From NCBI GenBank assembly GCA_964608925.1, contig CAZSQD010000013.1, forward strand, positions 1 to 21,898: a stretch of DNA of 21,898 nucleotides, in the 5' to 3' direction. How positions within the stretch are numbered: the first letter of the stretch is position 1; the number at the start of each line of letters is the position of its first letter. A program made the translations under genes and the position numbers. Below are positions 1 through 7,245 of this stretch, in pieces. The DNA is from GCA-2733415 sp964608925 (GTDB lineage: Bacteria; Bacteroidota; Bacteroidia; Flavobacteriales; Flavobacteriaceae). The notes beneath the pieces are model-generated. The model was not told the DNA's origin. It did not search any database and worked only from the letters and a program-made list of their open reading frames with translations.

Positions 1-32
1 TAAAAGAAAGCGATTTTAGGAGCTCTTTTTTT

Positions 33-112
33 AAGCTGCAAATGCTACCGTTAAAGCATAAAGATAGTAACGATGACATGACCCCGATTTTATGAAGGGG
101 AAACGCCCAAAT
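33..112 (-). repeat. Intergenic palindromic element, copy 1 (inverted)
   Basis: Read on the minus strand, this stretch begins TTTGGGCGTTTCCCC and continues through GGGGTC, CGTTAC and TATCTTT. The same ordered blocks occur on the plus strand at 3915-4019. A CCCC/GGGG stem (82-85 with 97-100) encloses an 11-base loop. The arrangement resembles an intergenic element I recall as common in flavobacterial genomes (GGGCGTTnCC...GGTCGGGCTTTCCGCTATATC), but that is memory, not a search. The copy is diverged and its outer limits are uncertain. I see no protein-coding gene in 1-207. Confidence 0.5.
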
Positions 113-157
113 TTATATCTTTTTTTTATTAGAATTTTGGTATTAAGTGTGTATAGA

Positions 158-189
158 TTGAGTTTTTAAGGAAGTATTTATTAACTTTA
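158..189 (+). promoter_or_regulatory. Putative promoter of the pfkA operon
   Basis: TTG at 158-160 is followed after 21 bases by TAACTTTA at 182-189. This is one base off the Bacteroidota -7 consensus TAnnTTTG and has a suitable -33 box. It lies just upstream of the pfkA start at 208. Assigned from the motif only. Confidence 0.45.
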
Positions 190-207
190 CGTATCTATAA
201 AAATAAT

Positions 208-1194
208 ATGCAAAAACAAATAAAAAAAATAGGAGTAATGACATCTGGAGGTGATGCTCCAGGTATGAATGCTGCAATAAGAGCTGTAGTTAGAGCATGT
301 GCATATTACAAGGTAAAATGTATAGGCTACTATAGAGGTTATGATGGTATTATTGAAAATGATACGATTGAATTAACATCAAGAAATGTAAAAAACATTA
401 TTAATAAAGGAGGAACCATATTAAAATCGGCACGTTCAAAAGCATTTAGGACAGCAATAGGTAGAAAAAAAGCATTTGATAATTTAGTTTCAGAAAATGT
501 AGATGCATTGGTTTTAATTGGTGGAGATGGTACATTTACGGGTGGTGCTTTATTTAGCAAGGAATATAATGTACCAGTAATTGGAATTCCAGGTACAATT
601 GACAATGATATTTTTGGCACTCAATTTACCATTGGTTATGACACTGCGTTAAATACCGTAATTGAAGCGGTAGATAAAATTAGAGATACCGCAAGCTCAC
701 ATGATCGCTTGTTTTTTGTAGAAGTTATGGGGCGTGATGCAGGTTTTATAGCATTAAATGCTGGTGTAGGAGCTGGTGCAGAAGAAATTTTAATACCAGA
801 AGAAGAGTTGCCTGTAGCGCAATTGATAGAAAGTTTGAAAAGAAGTAAACGTAACGGAAAAACCTCTAGTATTGTAATTGTTTCTGAAGGAGATAAAACA
901 GGTAAAAATGTATTTGAATTGGCTGATTATGTTAAAAAAAATATGGAAAATTACTCAACCCGAGTAACTGTTTTAGGTCATTTACAAAGAGGTGGAAGCC
1001 CTTCTTGTTTTGATCGTGTATTAGCGAGTAGATTTGGAGTAAAAGCAGTAGAGGTTTTGTTAAATGGAGAACAAAATGTAATGGTGGGTATTCGTAATAA
1101 TGTAATAGTTACGACACCAATTGTTGAAATAACAAAATGTAAAAATAGTATAAATACTGAATTATTAAGAATATCAGATATATTATCAATATAA
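208..1194 (+). CDS. pfkA: ATP-dependent 6-phosphofructokinase
   Basis: PfkA phosphorylates fructose 6-phosphate to fructose 1,6-bisphosphate with ATP in the cytoplasm, the committed step of glycolysis. The 328-residue protein has the usual bacterial length. The N-terminal nucleotide-binding motif SGGDAPGMNAAIR is at 13-25, GGDGT at 105-109, the catalytic block GTIDND at 129-134 (Asp132 as likely base) and MGRDAGF at 174-180. Gly108 and Gly129 occupy the positions that separate ATP-using enzymes from pyrophosphate-using ones, so ATP is the expected donor. The ATG at 208 puts the first motif at the normal distance from the N-terminus. It is the first gene of a run of four, with gap only 14 bases downstream, so the upper and lower parts of glycolysis are probably co-transcribed here. 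Confidence 0.97.
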   Translation: MQKQIKKIGVMTSGGDAPGMNAAIRAVVRACAYYKVKCIGYYRGYDGIIENDTIELTSRNVKNIINKGGTILKSARSKAFRTAIGRKKAFDNLVSENVDALVLIGGDGTFTGGALFSKEYNVPVIGIPGTIDNDIFGTQFTIGYDTALNTVIEAVDKIRDTASSHDRLFFVEVMGRDAGFIALNAGVGAGAEEILIPEEELPVAQLIESLKRSKRNGKTSSIVIVSEGDKTGKNVFELADYVKKNMENYSTRVTVLGHLQRGGSPSCFDRVLASRFGVKAVEVLLNGEQNVMVGIRNNVIVTTPIVEITKCKNSINTELLRISDILSI

Positions 1195-1208
1195 TAAAAA
1201 TAAAGGAT

Positions 1209-2207
1209 ATGATTAAAATAGGGATAAATGGATTTGGAAGAATAGGAAGATTAGCTTTTAGAGCAGCCATAATAAATAAAAATGTACAAGTAGTAGCAAT
1301 TAATGATTTGTTAGCGGTAGATTATTTAGCGTATTTATTAAAATATGATTCCGTACATGGAAGGTTTAACGGTACTGTAGAAAGTAAAGCAGGGAAATTA
1401 ATTGTAAATGGTAATGAAATTAGAATTACTGCAGAAAGAAACCCTGAAGATATACAATGGAATACAGTAGGGGCGGAGTATATTTTAGAATGTACAGGCT
1501 TCTTTACCACTATAGAAAAAGCAAATTTACATTTAGCAGATAAAGGTGTGAAAAGAGTTATTTTATCAGCTCCTTCTAAGGACGCTCCTATGTTTGTTAT
1601 GGGAGTGAATCATAAAGATGTAAAAGCAAGCGATACTGTTATTTCTAACGCATCATGTACTACTAACTGTTTAGCTCCACTTGCTAAAATAATTAATGAT
1701 AACTTCGGGTTATCAGAAGGGTTAATGACAACCGTTCATGCGGCAACTTCTACCCAAAAAACAGTAGATGGACCTTCAGGTAAATGGTCAAGAGGTAGAG
1801 CGGCTATGAATAATATTATACCCACAACAACAGGTGCAGCAGCAGCAGTTTCTAAAGTAATACCAGAATTGAAAGGTAAATTAACAGGTATGGCGTTTAG
1901 AGTACCTACAGCTGATGTTTCTGTAGTAGATTTAACCATAAAAACAACAAAGTCAACATCATTAGCAGAAATTAAAAAAGTAATAGAAAAAGCTTCAAAA
2001 GGGGAGTTAAAAGGGATTTTAGGATATGAAACGGATCCGTTAGTATCGCAAGACTTTGTAAGTGATACGCGTACTTCAATTTTTGATGCAGCAGCTTCTA
2101 TTGAGCTAAATGCTAATTTTTTCAAGTTAATTTCATGGTATGATAATGAATTTGGATATGCTAATAAATTGGTAGATTTAACAATTTATTCAGCAAGTTT
2201 AGATTAA
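1209..2207 (+). CDS. gap: Type I glyceraldehyde-3-phosphate dehydrogenase
   Basis: This enzyme oxidises and phosphorylates glyceraldehyde 3-phosphate to 1,3-bisphosphoglycerate, reducing NAD in the cytoplasm. The 332-residue length is standard. The Rossmann motif GINGFGRIGR covers 5-14, and Asp33 after the second strand suggests NAD rather than NADP. The active-site motif SNASCTTNCLAP holds the catalytic Cys150, and His177 in TTVHAAT is its usual partner. WYDNEFGY near the C-terminus is the family signature. The gene follows pfkA by 14 bases and precedes the sugar-kinase-like gene by 10, which indicates one transcript. The product should act in glycolysis, although type I enzymes can run in reverse. 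Confidence 0.97.
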   Translation: MIKIGINGFGRIGRLAFRAAIINKNVQVVAINDLLAVDYLAYLLKYDSVHGRFNGTVESKAGKLIVNGNEIRITAERNPEDIQWNTVGAEYILECTGFFTTIEKANLHLADKGVKRVILSAPSKDAPMFVMGVNHKDVKASDTVISNASCTTNCLAPLAKIINDNFGLSEGLMTTVHAATSTQKTVDGPSGKWSRGRAAMNNIIPTTTGAAAAVSKVIPELKGKLTGMAFRVPTADVSVVDLTIKTTKSTSLAEIKKVIEKASKGELKGILGYETDPLVSQDFVSDTRTSIFDAAASIELNANFFKLISWYDNEFGYANKLVDLTIYSASLD

Positions 2208-2217
2208 ATAAATTAGT

Positions 2218-3072
2218 ATGATATTAATTGCAGATAGTGGTTCAACAAAAACGGATTGGATACTTTTAAATACTCAAAAAGAACGTGTAAGTACTTCTGT
2301 TACAGAAGGATTAAATCCTTCCGTTTTTTCAGAATCGGACTTATATAAAACTATTACATCAAACAATGAAGTAATGCAATATGTAAATGAAATTACAGTT
2401 GTTTATATTTATGCAGCAGGTTGTGGTACAGCTACACCAAAAGAAATTTTAAAAAATATTGTTATAGAGGTTTTTGCCAACGCAACCACGGTAGCGGTAA
2501 AAGAAGATATTTATGCAGCTGCATTTTCAGTTTCAGAAGGTAAAAAAGGGATTGTATGTATTATTGGCACGGGTAGTAACACCTGTTATTATGATGGGAA
2601 AAATGAAATTAAAACAAAAATACCATCTTTAGGTTATTTATTAATGGATGATGCTTCAGGTAATTATTTTGGTAAATTATTATTACGTGATTATTTTTAT
2701 AAAAAAATGCCTAAAAAGCTTTATGATATGTTTCAAGAAACATATAATTTAAACCCTGATGATGTTAAAATTAATTTATATCAAAAAGGAAATCCAAATA
2801 CATATTTAGCTCATTTTGCACCTTTTTTAATCACACATAAAAAGGAGCCTTATTGTGTAGATATTATCAGAAAAGGATTTTCAAACTTTATAGAAAATCA
2901 AATTACCCAACATGATAATGTGTATGATTTACCAATACACTTTGTAGGTAGTATTGCTTATCATTTGCAAGATGAGTTAAAATATGCGCTTAAATCATTT
3001 CGTTTAAATGTAGGTAATTTTGTACAAAAACCCATTGATGGCTTACTTGCATACCATCTAAAAAATAGTTAA
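2218..3072 (+). CDS. BadF/BadG-type ATPase, N-acetylglucosamine kinase-like
   Basis: This is a 284-residue member of the ASKHA (sugar kinase/actin/Hsp70) fold, in the BadF/BadG/BcrA/BcrD group that includes eukaryotic-type N-acetylglucosamine kinases. The phosphate-1 motif DSGSTKT is at 6-12, the phosphate-2 motif IGTGSN at 116-121, and GYLLMDDASG at 139-148 resembles the substrate region of NagK-type enzymes. None of the four Fe-S cysteines typical of activator subunits of radical dehydratases is evident, so a small-molecule kinase is likelier than an enzyme activator. Placement behind pfkA and gap suggests a role in feeding an amino sugar or related sugar into glycolysis. The substrate is inferred and not shown. 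The stop codon overlaps the next start by one base (TAATG), so translation is probably coupled. Confidence 0.8.
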   Translation: MILIADSGSTKTDWILLNTQKERVSTSVTEGLNPSVFSESDLYKTITSNNEVMQYVNEITVVYIYAAGCGTATPKEILKNIVIEVFANATTVAVKEDIYAAAFSVSEGKKGIVCIIGTGSNTCYYDGKNEIKTKIPSLGYLLMDDASGNYFGKLLLRDYFYKKMPKKLYDMFQETYNLNPDDVKINLYQKGNPNTYLAHFAPFLITHKKEPYCVDIIRKGFSNFIENQITQHDNVYDLPIHFVGSIAYHLQDELKYALKSFRLNVGNFVQKPIDGLLAYHLKNS

Positions 3073-3830
3073 TGGAACTTTTAGAAATAGGAAAATATGT
3101 ATTGCTAATTGGGGTCGGTTTTTTAGCAGGTTTTATTAATACTATTGCAGGTGGCGGCACCTTATTAACCATGCCAATGCTTATTTTTATGGGCTTACCA
3201 CCAAGTGTTGCTAACGGCACCAATAGGGTAGCTATATTAATACAAACCGCAATAGGAGTAAAGGGTTTTCAAACAAAAGGAGTAACTACACACCCATTTA
3301 GTATTTATTTAGGGATATCAGCATTTTTTGGTTCCTTAATAGGAGCGCAAATAGCGGTTGATATAAAAGGAGAAACCTTTAATAAAATATTAGCCATTAT
3401 TATGGTTATGGTAGTCCTTATGATGGTTTTTAAACCAAAAGTAAGTCTGTCAGAAATGGTAGAACGTACTACCGGTAAATATTTATATATTTCTATTATA
3501 ATTTTTTTCTTTTTAGGTATTTACGGAGGTTTTATTAATGCAGGTATTGGTTTTATGATGCTTATTGTATTGCCGTATGTAAATAGATTATCATTAGTAA
3601 AATCAAACGCTACTAAAGTAGCTGTAGTATGTATATATACTGTTGCAGCGGTATTGTTATTTGCATATCATGATAAAATTAATTGGAAATACGGACTTAT
3701 TTTAGCAATCGGTAATGCTTCTAGCGCTTGGATTTCAAGTAGGTGGTCCGTAAAAAAGGGAGATGAAACAATCAAGAAAATTGTAGTAGTCATGATTTGT
3801 GTATTAGCAATTAAATTGTGGTTTTTTTAA
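3072..3830 (+). CDS. TSUP (TauE/SafE) family membrane permease
   Basis: This is a 252-residue polytopic inner-membrane protein with about seven or eight hydrophobic segments. It has the two half-repeats typical of TSUP permeases. The first is FINTIAGGGTLLTMP at about 22-36 followed by GLPPSVANGTNR, and the second is FINAGIGFMM followed by SLVKSNATKV. TSUP members export or import small organic anions such as sulfite, sulfoacetate or other sulfonates. The substrate here cannot be told from sequence. The ATG at 3072 overlaps the preceding stop by one base, so expression is tied to the glycolytic genes. This placement may reflect housekeeping operon structure rather than function. There is no clear intrinsic terminator directly after it; a T/A-rich stem at 3967-3995 is the nearest candidate. 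Confidence 0.88.
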   Translation: MELLEIGKYVLLIGVGFLAGFINTIAGGGTLLTMPMLIFMGLPPSVANGTNRVAILIQTAIGVKGFQTKGVTTHPFSIYLGISAFFGSLIGAQIAVDIKGETFNKILAIIMVMVVLMMVFKPKVSLSEMVERTTGKYLYISIIIFFFLGIYGGFINAGIGFMMLIVLPYVNRLSLVKSNATKVAVVCIYTVAAVLLFAYHDKINWKYGLILAIGNASSAWISSRWSVKKGDETIKKIVVVMICVLAIKLWFF

Positions 3831-3914
3831 TAGCAGAGCGATAGTCCAATGGTTTAACTGCCCGATACTTTGCATCAAAAATTAAATTGGTATTAAGGGT
3901 GAAATTACTTTTTA

Positions 3915-4019
3915 TTTGGGCGTTACCTCATATCGTACCTCATGAGGTCGTGCTTACCGTTATATCTTTTTTTGGCATAAACGCCACCAAAAAAAGGATG
4001 CCACTATAATCACTAACGC
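3915..4019 (+). repeat. Intergenic palindromic element, copy 2
   Basis: This fills most of the 306-base gap between the TSUP gene and rimO; no ORF there looks real. Ordered blocks are GGGCGTTACC (3918-3927), a perfect 12-base palindrome ACCTCATGAGGT (3937-3948), GTCGTGCTTACCGTTATATC, then a stem TTTTTTTGG (3967-3975) with CCAAAAAAA (3987-3995), then GGATGCCACT and a closing CTAACGC. It matches the inverted stretch at 33-112 and a recurrent flavobacterial intergenic pattern as I remember it. Function is unknown: a non-coding repeat, structured RNA or terminator are all possible. Beyond it, TCCC/GGGA at 4037-4054 could form another small stem. Confidence 0.6.
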
Positions 4020-4111
4020 AAAAAGGAGGTTGCTATTCCCAATAATTATCGGGATATTAACGCAAAAGCAAGCAAGTTCAAAAAAAAGCAAAAGGTTTAC
4101 ACATAACATTG

Positions 4112-4119
4112 TATCTTTG
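4112..4119 (+). promoter_or_regulatory. Putative -7 box upstream of rimO
   Basis: TATCTTTG matches the Bacteroidota -7 consensus TAnnTTTG exactly and lies 17 bases before the rimO start at 4137. A clear TTG -33 box at the usual distance is not obvious; the closest T-rich block is at 4096-4098. Confidence 0.4.
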
Positions 4120-4136
4120 CCCTTCAAAATAAAATT

Positions 4137-5438
4137 ATGAGAACAAAATCACTCAAAAAAAATAAAATTAACGTTATTACTTTAGGATGTTCAAAAAATG
4201 TGTACGATAGTGAAGTACTTATGGGGCAACTAAAAGCAAACGGTAAAGAGGTTGTACATGAAGAGGAAGGTAACATTGTGGTTATTAATACGTGTGGTTT
4301 TATAAACAACGCCAAGGAAGAATCAGTAAATACTATTTTAGAGTATATGCAGCAAAAAGAAGCTGGCGAGGTAGATAAAGTTTTTGTAACAGGATGTTTG
4401 AGTGAGCGTTATAAGCCTGATTTAGAAAAGGATATACCCAATGTAGACGCTTATTTTGGTACTACACAATTGCCACAATTATTAAAAGCTCTAGGAGCAG
4501 ATTATAAGCATGAACTAATAGGGGAGCGTTTAACCACAACACCTCAAAATTATGCCTATTTAAAAATAGCAGAAGGTTGTGACCGCCCATGTAGTTTTTG
4601 TGCCATTCCTTTAATGCGAGGTAAACATAGATCAACACCTATAGAAAATCTGGTTATTGAAGCTGAAAAATTAGCAGCAAAAGGCGTAAAAGAATTGATT
4701 TTAATAGCACAAGATTTAACGTATTACGGGTTAGATATTTATAAAAAAAGGAACTTAGCTGAGTTATTAGAAAACTTAGTAAAGGTTGAAGGTATTGAGT
4801 GGATTAGGTTGCACTATGCATTCCCAACAGGATTTCCTATGGATGTGTTGGAGTTGATGAAAAAAGAACCTAAAATTTGTAATTATTTAGATATACCGTT
4901 ACAGCATATTTCTGATAAATTGCTAAAATCAATGAAAAGGGGTACTACGCAAGTAAAAACTACCAAATTAATAAAAGATTTTAGAAAATTAGTACCTGAA
5001 ATGACAATACGTACCACCCTAATTGTAGGATACCCAGGGGAAACACAAGAAGATTTTGAGTTACTAAAAAATTGGGTTACTGAAATGCGTTTTGAGCGTT
5101 TAGGATGTTTTACCTATTCACATGAAGAAAACACAGGAGCTTATGTTTTAGAAGATGATGTTCTGCAAGAAGTAAAGCAACAACGCGCTAATGAAATTAT
5201 GGAAATTCAAGGGCAAATTTCTTGGGAATTAAATCAGGAGTTTGTAGGTAAAACTATTCGTTGTATGATTGACCGTAAGGAAGGTGGTTACTTTGTTGGT
5301 AGAACAGAATATGACTCGCCAGATGTTGATAACGAAGTATTAATAAATGCAGAGAAATTTTACTTAAAACAAGGAGAATTTGCAAATATAAAAATTACAG
5401 AAGCTACCGATTTTGATTTGTACGGAGAAGTAATCTAA
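4137..5438 (+). CDS. rimO: Ribosomal protein S12 methylthiotransferase RimO
   Basis: RimO is a radical-SAM enzyme that adds a methylthio group to the conserved aspartate of ribosomal protein S12. The 433-residue protein has three parts. The N-terminal UPF0004 domain has cluster cysteines Cys18 (in TLGCSKN), Cys53 (NTCGF) and Cys87 (VTGCLSE). The radical-SAM core has CDRPCSFC, with Cys148, Cys152 and Cys155 binding the second 4Fe-4S cluster. The C-terminal part is TRAM-like, from about residue 370. The motif LGCSKNVYDSEVLMG separates RimO from the tRNA enzyme MiaB. The ATG at 4137 is preceded by a good -7 box and gives the basic N-terminus expected for the family. It is a single-gene unit ending in an intrinsic terminator. 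Confidence 0.96.
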   Translation: MRTKSLKKNKINVITLGCSKNVYDSEVLMGQLKANGKEVVHEEEGNIVVINTCGFINNAKEESVNTILEYMQQKEAGEVDKVFVTGCLSERYKPDLEKDIPNVDAYFGTTQLPQLLKALGADYKHELIGERLTTTPQNYAYLKIAEGCDRPCSFCAIPLMRGKHRSTPIENLVIEAEKLAAKGVKELILIAQDLTYYGLDIYKKRNLAELLENLVKVEGIEWIRLHYAFPTGFPMDVLELMKKEPKICNYLDIPLQHISDKLLKSMKRGTTQVKTTKLIKDFRKLVPEMTIRTTLIVGYPGETQEDFELLKNWVTEMRFERLGCFTYSHEENTGAYVLEDDVLQEVKQQRANEIMEIQGQISWELNQEFVGKTIRCMIDRKEGGYFVGRTEYDSPDVDNEVLINAEKFYLKQGEFANIKITEATDFDLYGEVI

Positions 5439-5464
5439 TTTTTGGTTAACATAGAATACAATTT

Positions 5465-5494
5465 AAGGCGCTCTGTAAAGGGTGCCTTTTTTTT
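5465..5494 (+). terminator. Intrinsic terminator after rimO
   Basis: AAGGCGCTC (5465-5473) pairs with GGGTGCCTT (5480-5488) over nine positions, two of them G-T. The loop is six bases and a run of eight T ends at 5494. It sits 27 bases after the rimO stop and faces the minus-strand cdaA unit. Confidence 0.85.
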
Positions 5495-5560
5495 GATAGA
5501 GGAAGTTGGAAAGCGAAATTTATAATCACACTATTCAATTTACAGAAATACGAAACATTA

Positions 5561-5606
5561 CGTCATTGTGGACCTCCTGAAAGTGAGGTGTGACAATCTC
5601 ACGGAG
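5561..5606. repeat. CGTCATTG...CAATCTCA-type palindromic repeat
   Basis: CGTCATTGTGGACCTCC is followed by a short spacer and then GAGGTGTGACAATCTCAC. CCTC/GAGG and TTGT/ACAA form a stem with an internal loop. The outline matches the dispersed CGTCATTGCGAGG...GTGGCAATCTCA repeat that I recall from several bacterial groups including Bacteroidota. It lies between the convergent rimO and cdaA genes. Possible function is unknown. Confidence 0.5.
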
Positions 5607-5656
5607 TATTACTTAAAAATGAAAGGGAGGAGTGTTAAATTGCTATCACTCTACGA

Positions 5657-6442
5657 TTAACTTAAATCTTCGGTCATTATTTTTTGAAGTTCGTCAGTAT
5701 CATTAAATAATATAAATTCACCATTTTTAATATAGGATAATTTGCCACTTTCTTCAGAAACAATTAAAACAACAGCATCTGTTTTTTCAGTAATACCAAT
5801 GGCTGCTCTATGACGCAAACCAAACCTACTGGGTATGGTTTTACTATTAGAAACGGGTAAAATAGCACGTGTGGCAATAATAATATTATTTTCTACAATT
5901 GCTGCTCCATCATGCAGCGGACTGTTTTTATAAAAGATACTTTCAATAATAGGTTGGGTAAGGGCAATATTCATAACATCACCAGTATTTTTAATAAATT
6001 CTAAATTATTTTTACGTCCAAAAACCAATAGCACTCCTGTTTTAGTTGTTGCTAATTTGTTGCACGCATTTAAAACCGCTTTTATATCCGTAGTAGAAGA
6101 AAAATGTTGCTGATTGAAATTAAAATTTTGCAATAATTTACTATCCGTAAATACTTTAGTAGATCCAATCATTAATAAAAACTTACGTATTTCTTGTTGA
6201 AAAACTACAATTAAAGCAAAAACGCCTACACTAATAAATTTACCTAAAATGCTACTCAATACATCCATATGTAGTGCTTTAGTAAGCTCCCAAATTAAAT
6301 AAACAATAACAATACCTATAAAAATATTAATGGCAACCGTACCTTTTACTAAACGATATACGTAATAGAGTAGTAGAGCAACCAACGCAATATCAATGGC
6401 ATCAATAAAGGAAAAGTCTAAAAAGTTTAAGTTTTCTAACAC
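5657..6442 (-). CDS. cdaA: Diadenylate cyclase CdaA (c-di-AMP synthase)
   Basis: The protein condenses two ATP into cyclic di-AMP, the second messenger for potassium, osmotic and envelope control. With a GTG start at 6442 it has 261 residues: about three transmembrane helices in the first 90, then a short linker and the DAC domain. The catalytic motifs are DGA (178-180, within SPLHDGAAIVE) and RHR (210-212, within GLRHRAAIG). The reading frame stays open to an ATG at 6505, but that start would overlap the upstream lipoprotein gene by 19 bases and add an atypical polar stretch. The GTG begins VLENLNFLDFSF, close to the usual family N-terminus, so I prefer it. It is the last gene of the folP-lipoprotein-cdaA unit. 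Confidence 0.93.
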   Translation of the reverse strand: MLENLNFLDFSFIDAIDIALVALLLYYVYRLVKGTVAINIFIGIVIVYLIWELTKALHMDVLSSILGKFISVGVFALIVVFQQEIRKFLLMIGSTKVFTDSKLLQNFNFNQQHFSSTTDIKAVLNACNKLATTKTGVLLVFGRKNNLEFIKNTGDVMNIALTQPIIESIFYKNSPLHDGAAIVENNIIIATRAILPVSNSKTIPSRFGLRHRAAIGITEKTDAVVLIVSEESGKLSYIKNGEFILFNDTDELQKIMTEDLS

Positions 6443-6486
6443 AGTGTTCTTTTTTGTAAAAATATAAAAATTTATTGAGTATTGCG

Positions 6487-7008
6487 TTACAAACTGCAAT
6501 CGCAATCTGGTAAGTTTTTGGTATTATAAATAAATAGATTATTATTAATTTTTATTTTAGCTGTTTTAATGGGTTTTATAAATTGTAAAAAGGAATAAAA
6601 TTGGGTAACCGTAACGTTTTCATCAAAATTTAAATGTAGCATTGTTGTTTTTCCGCCAGAAGCAAAATCAATAAATTCAGTAATATCTTTATATAAATAT
6701 TTTCGGCTATTGGGTGTGCCATCTAAAGTAATTTTACCATTAATACTTAAATTTAGGGTTAAGTTAAAATAAGGCATATAGGTTTTTGAGTGTTCTTTTA
6801 AATAAAATTTAGAAAACTCAGTGTTTGGTAAGCGTTTAAATGTGTTTTTAAAATTTATAATGGTATCGTTTATGTTAATTTTACTTGTATTATTTGGAAT
6901 AAATACTTTTGAAGGTACATTTTTTAATAGTGTATTACCATCAATAACGTTCGTTTTTTTTTGACAAGAAATAAAGCAAATGACGAATAAAAATAGTATG
7001 TTTTTCAT
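6487..7008 (-). CDS. Lipoprotein with ExbD/TolR-like periplasmic domain
   Basis: This is a 173-residue predicted lipoprotein. A short hydrophobic signal ends in the lipobox FISC, making Cys15 the lipidated residue. Residues from about 75 to 165 (LSINGKITLDG, a helix, MLHLNFDENVTVTQFYSFLQ, then TAKIKINN) follow the pattern of the ExbD/TolR periplasmic domain. The single N-terminal transmembrane helix of those proteins is replaced here by a lipid anchor. This similarity is my reading of the pattern and needs a profile search. The C-terminus ends LPDCDCSL, with a close pair of cysteines. It sits 44 bases upstream of cdaA and downstream of folP, probably co-transcribed. The function is unknown; an envelope role near a c-di-AMP enzyme is plausible but unproven. 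Confidence 0.7.
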   Translation of the reverse strand: MKNILFLFVICFISCQKKTNVIDGNTLLKNVPSKVFIPNNTSKININDTIINFKNTFKRLPNTEFSKFYLKEHSKTYMPYFNLTLNLSINGKITLDGTPNSRKYLYKDITEFIDFASGGKTTMLHLNFDENVTVTQFYSFLQFIKPIKTAKIKINNNLFIYNTKNLPDCDCSL

Positions 7009-7054
7009 AATTTTTGTTAACTTTTAATACGTTATATAACTTGTACAAAGCAAT

Positions 7055-7079
7055 TTATTTTCTCCAAAGGAGAAAATAA
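7055..7079. repeat. Perfect 11-bp hairpin beside the assembly gap
   Basis: TTATTTTCTCC (7055-7065) pairs perfectly with GGAGAAAATAA (7069-7079) around a three-base AAA loop. It lies between the lipoprotein start and the gap, so it could end transcription from folP or be a dispersed palindrome. There is no long T run on either side. A related but weaker core sits at 8680-8706. Confidence 0.6.
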
Positions 7080-7082
7080 CCT

Positions 7083-7182
7083 NNNNNNNNNNNNNNNNNN
7101 NNNNNNNNNNNNNNNNNNNNNNNNNNNNNNNNNNNNNNNNNNNNNNNNNNNNNNNNNNNNNNNNNNNNNNNNNNNNNNNNNN
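7083..7182. other. Assembly gap of 100 N
   Basis: There are exactly one hundred N, a conventional placeholder for a gap of unknown size. The right edge falls inside an 8-bp tandem repeat, which is a likely reason for the break. Whether a gene lies in the missing stretch cannot be known. Confidence 0.98.
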
Positions 7183-7245
7183 TTCAACCTTTCAACCTTT
7201 CAACCTTTCAACCTTTCAACCTTTCAACCTTTCAACCTTTCAACC
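7183..7245. repeat. 8-bp tandem repeat, TTCAACCT x about 8
   Basis: There are seven full TTCAACCT units and one partial, perfect, running directly into the N gap, so the true copy number is unknown. On the minus strand the unit GGTTGAAA encodes the last residues and the stop codon of folP. Because 8 is not divisible by 3, the array contains TGA in every frame within 24 bases. Confidence 0.95.

Noticed and set aside
134..147. GGTATTAAGxGTG shared with 3889-3901 near both palindromic elements
   Set aside because: Both copies have the same orientation although the elements are inverted, so it is not part of the element; in such AT-rich sequence it may be chance.
1736..2125. Minus-strand reading frame of 129 codons inside gap
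   Set aside because: It is a low-complexity shadow of the gap coding strand with no recognisable domain, fully covered by a well-supported gene.
3831..3914. Possible tRNA or small RNA just after the TSUP gene
   Set aside because: No cloverleaf or acceptor pairing could be formed and there is no promoter consensus in front.
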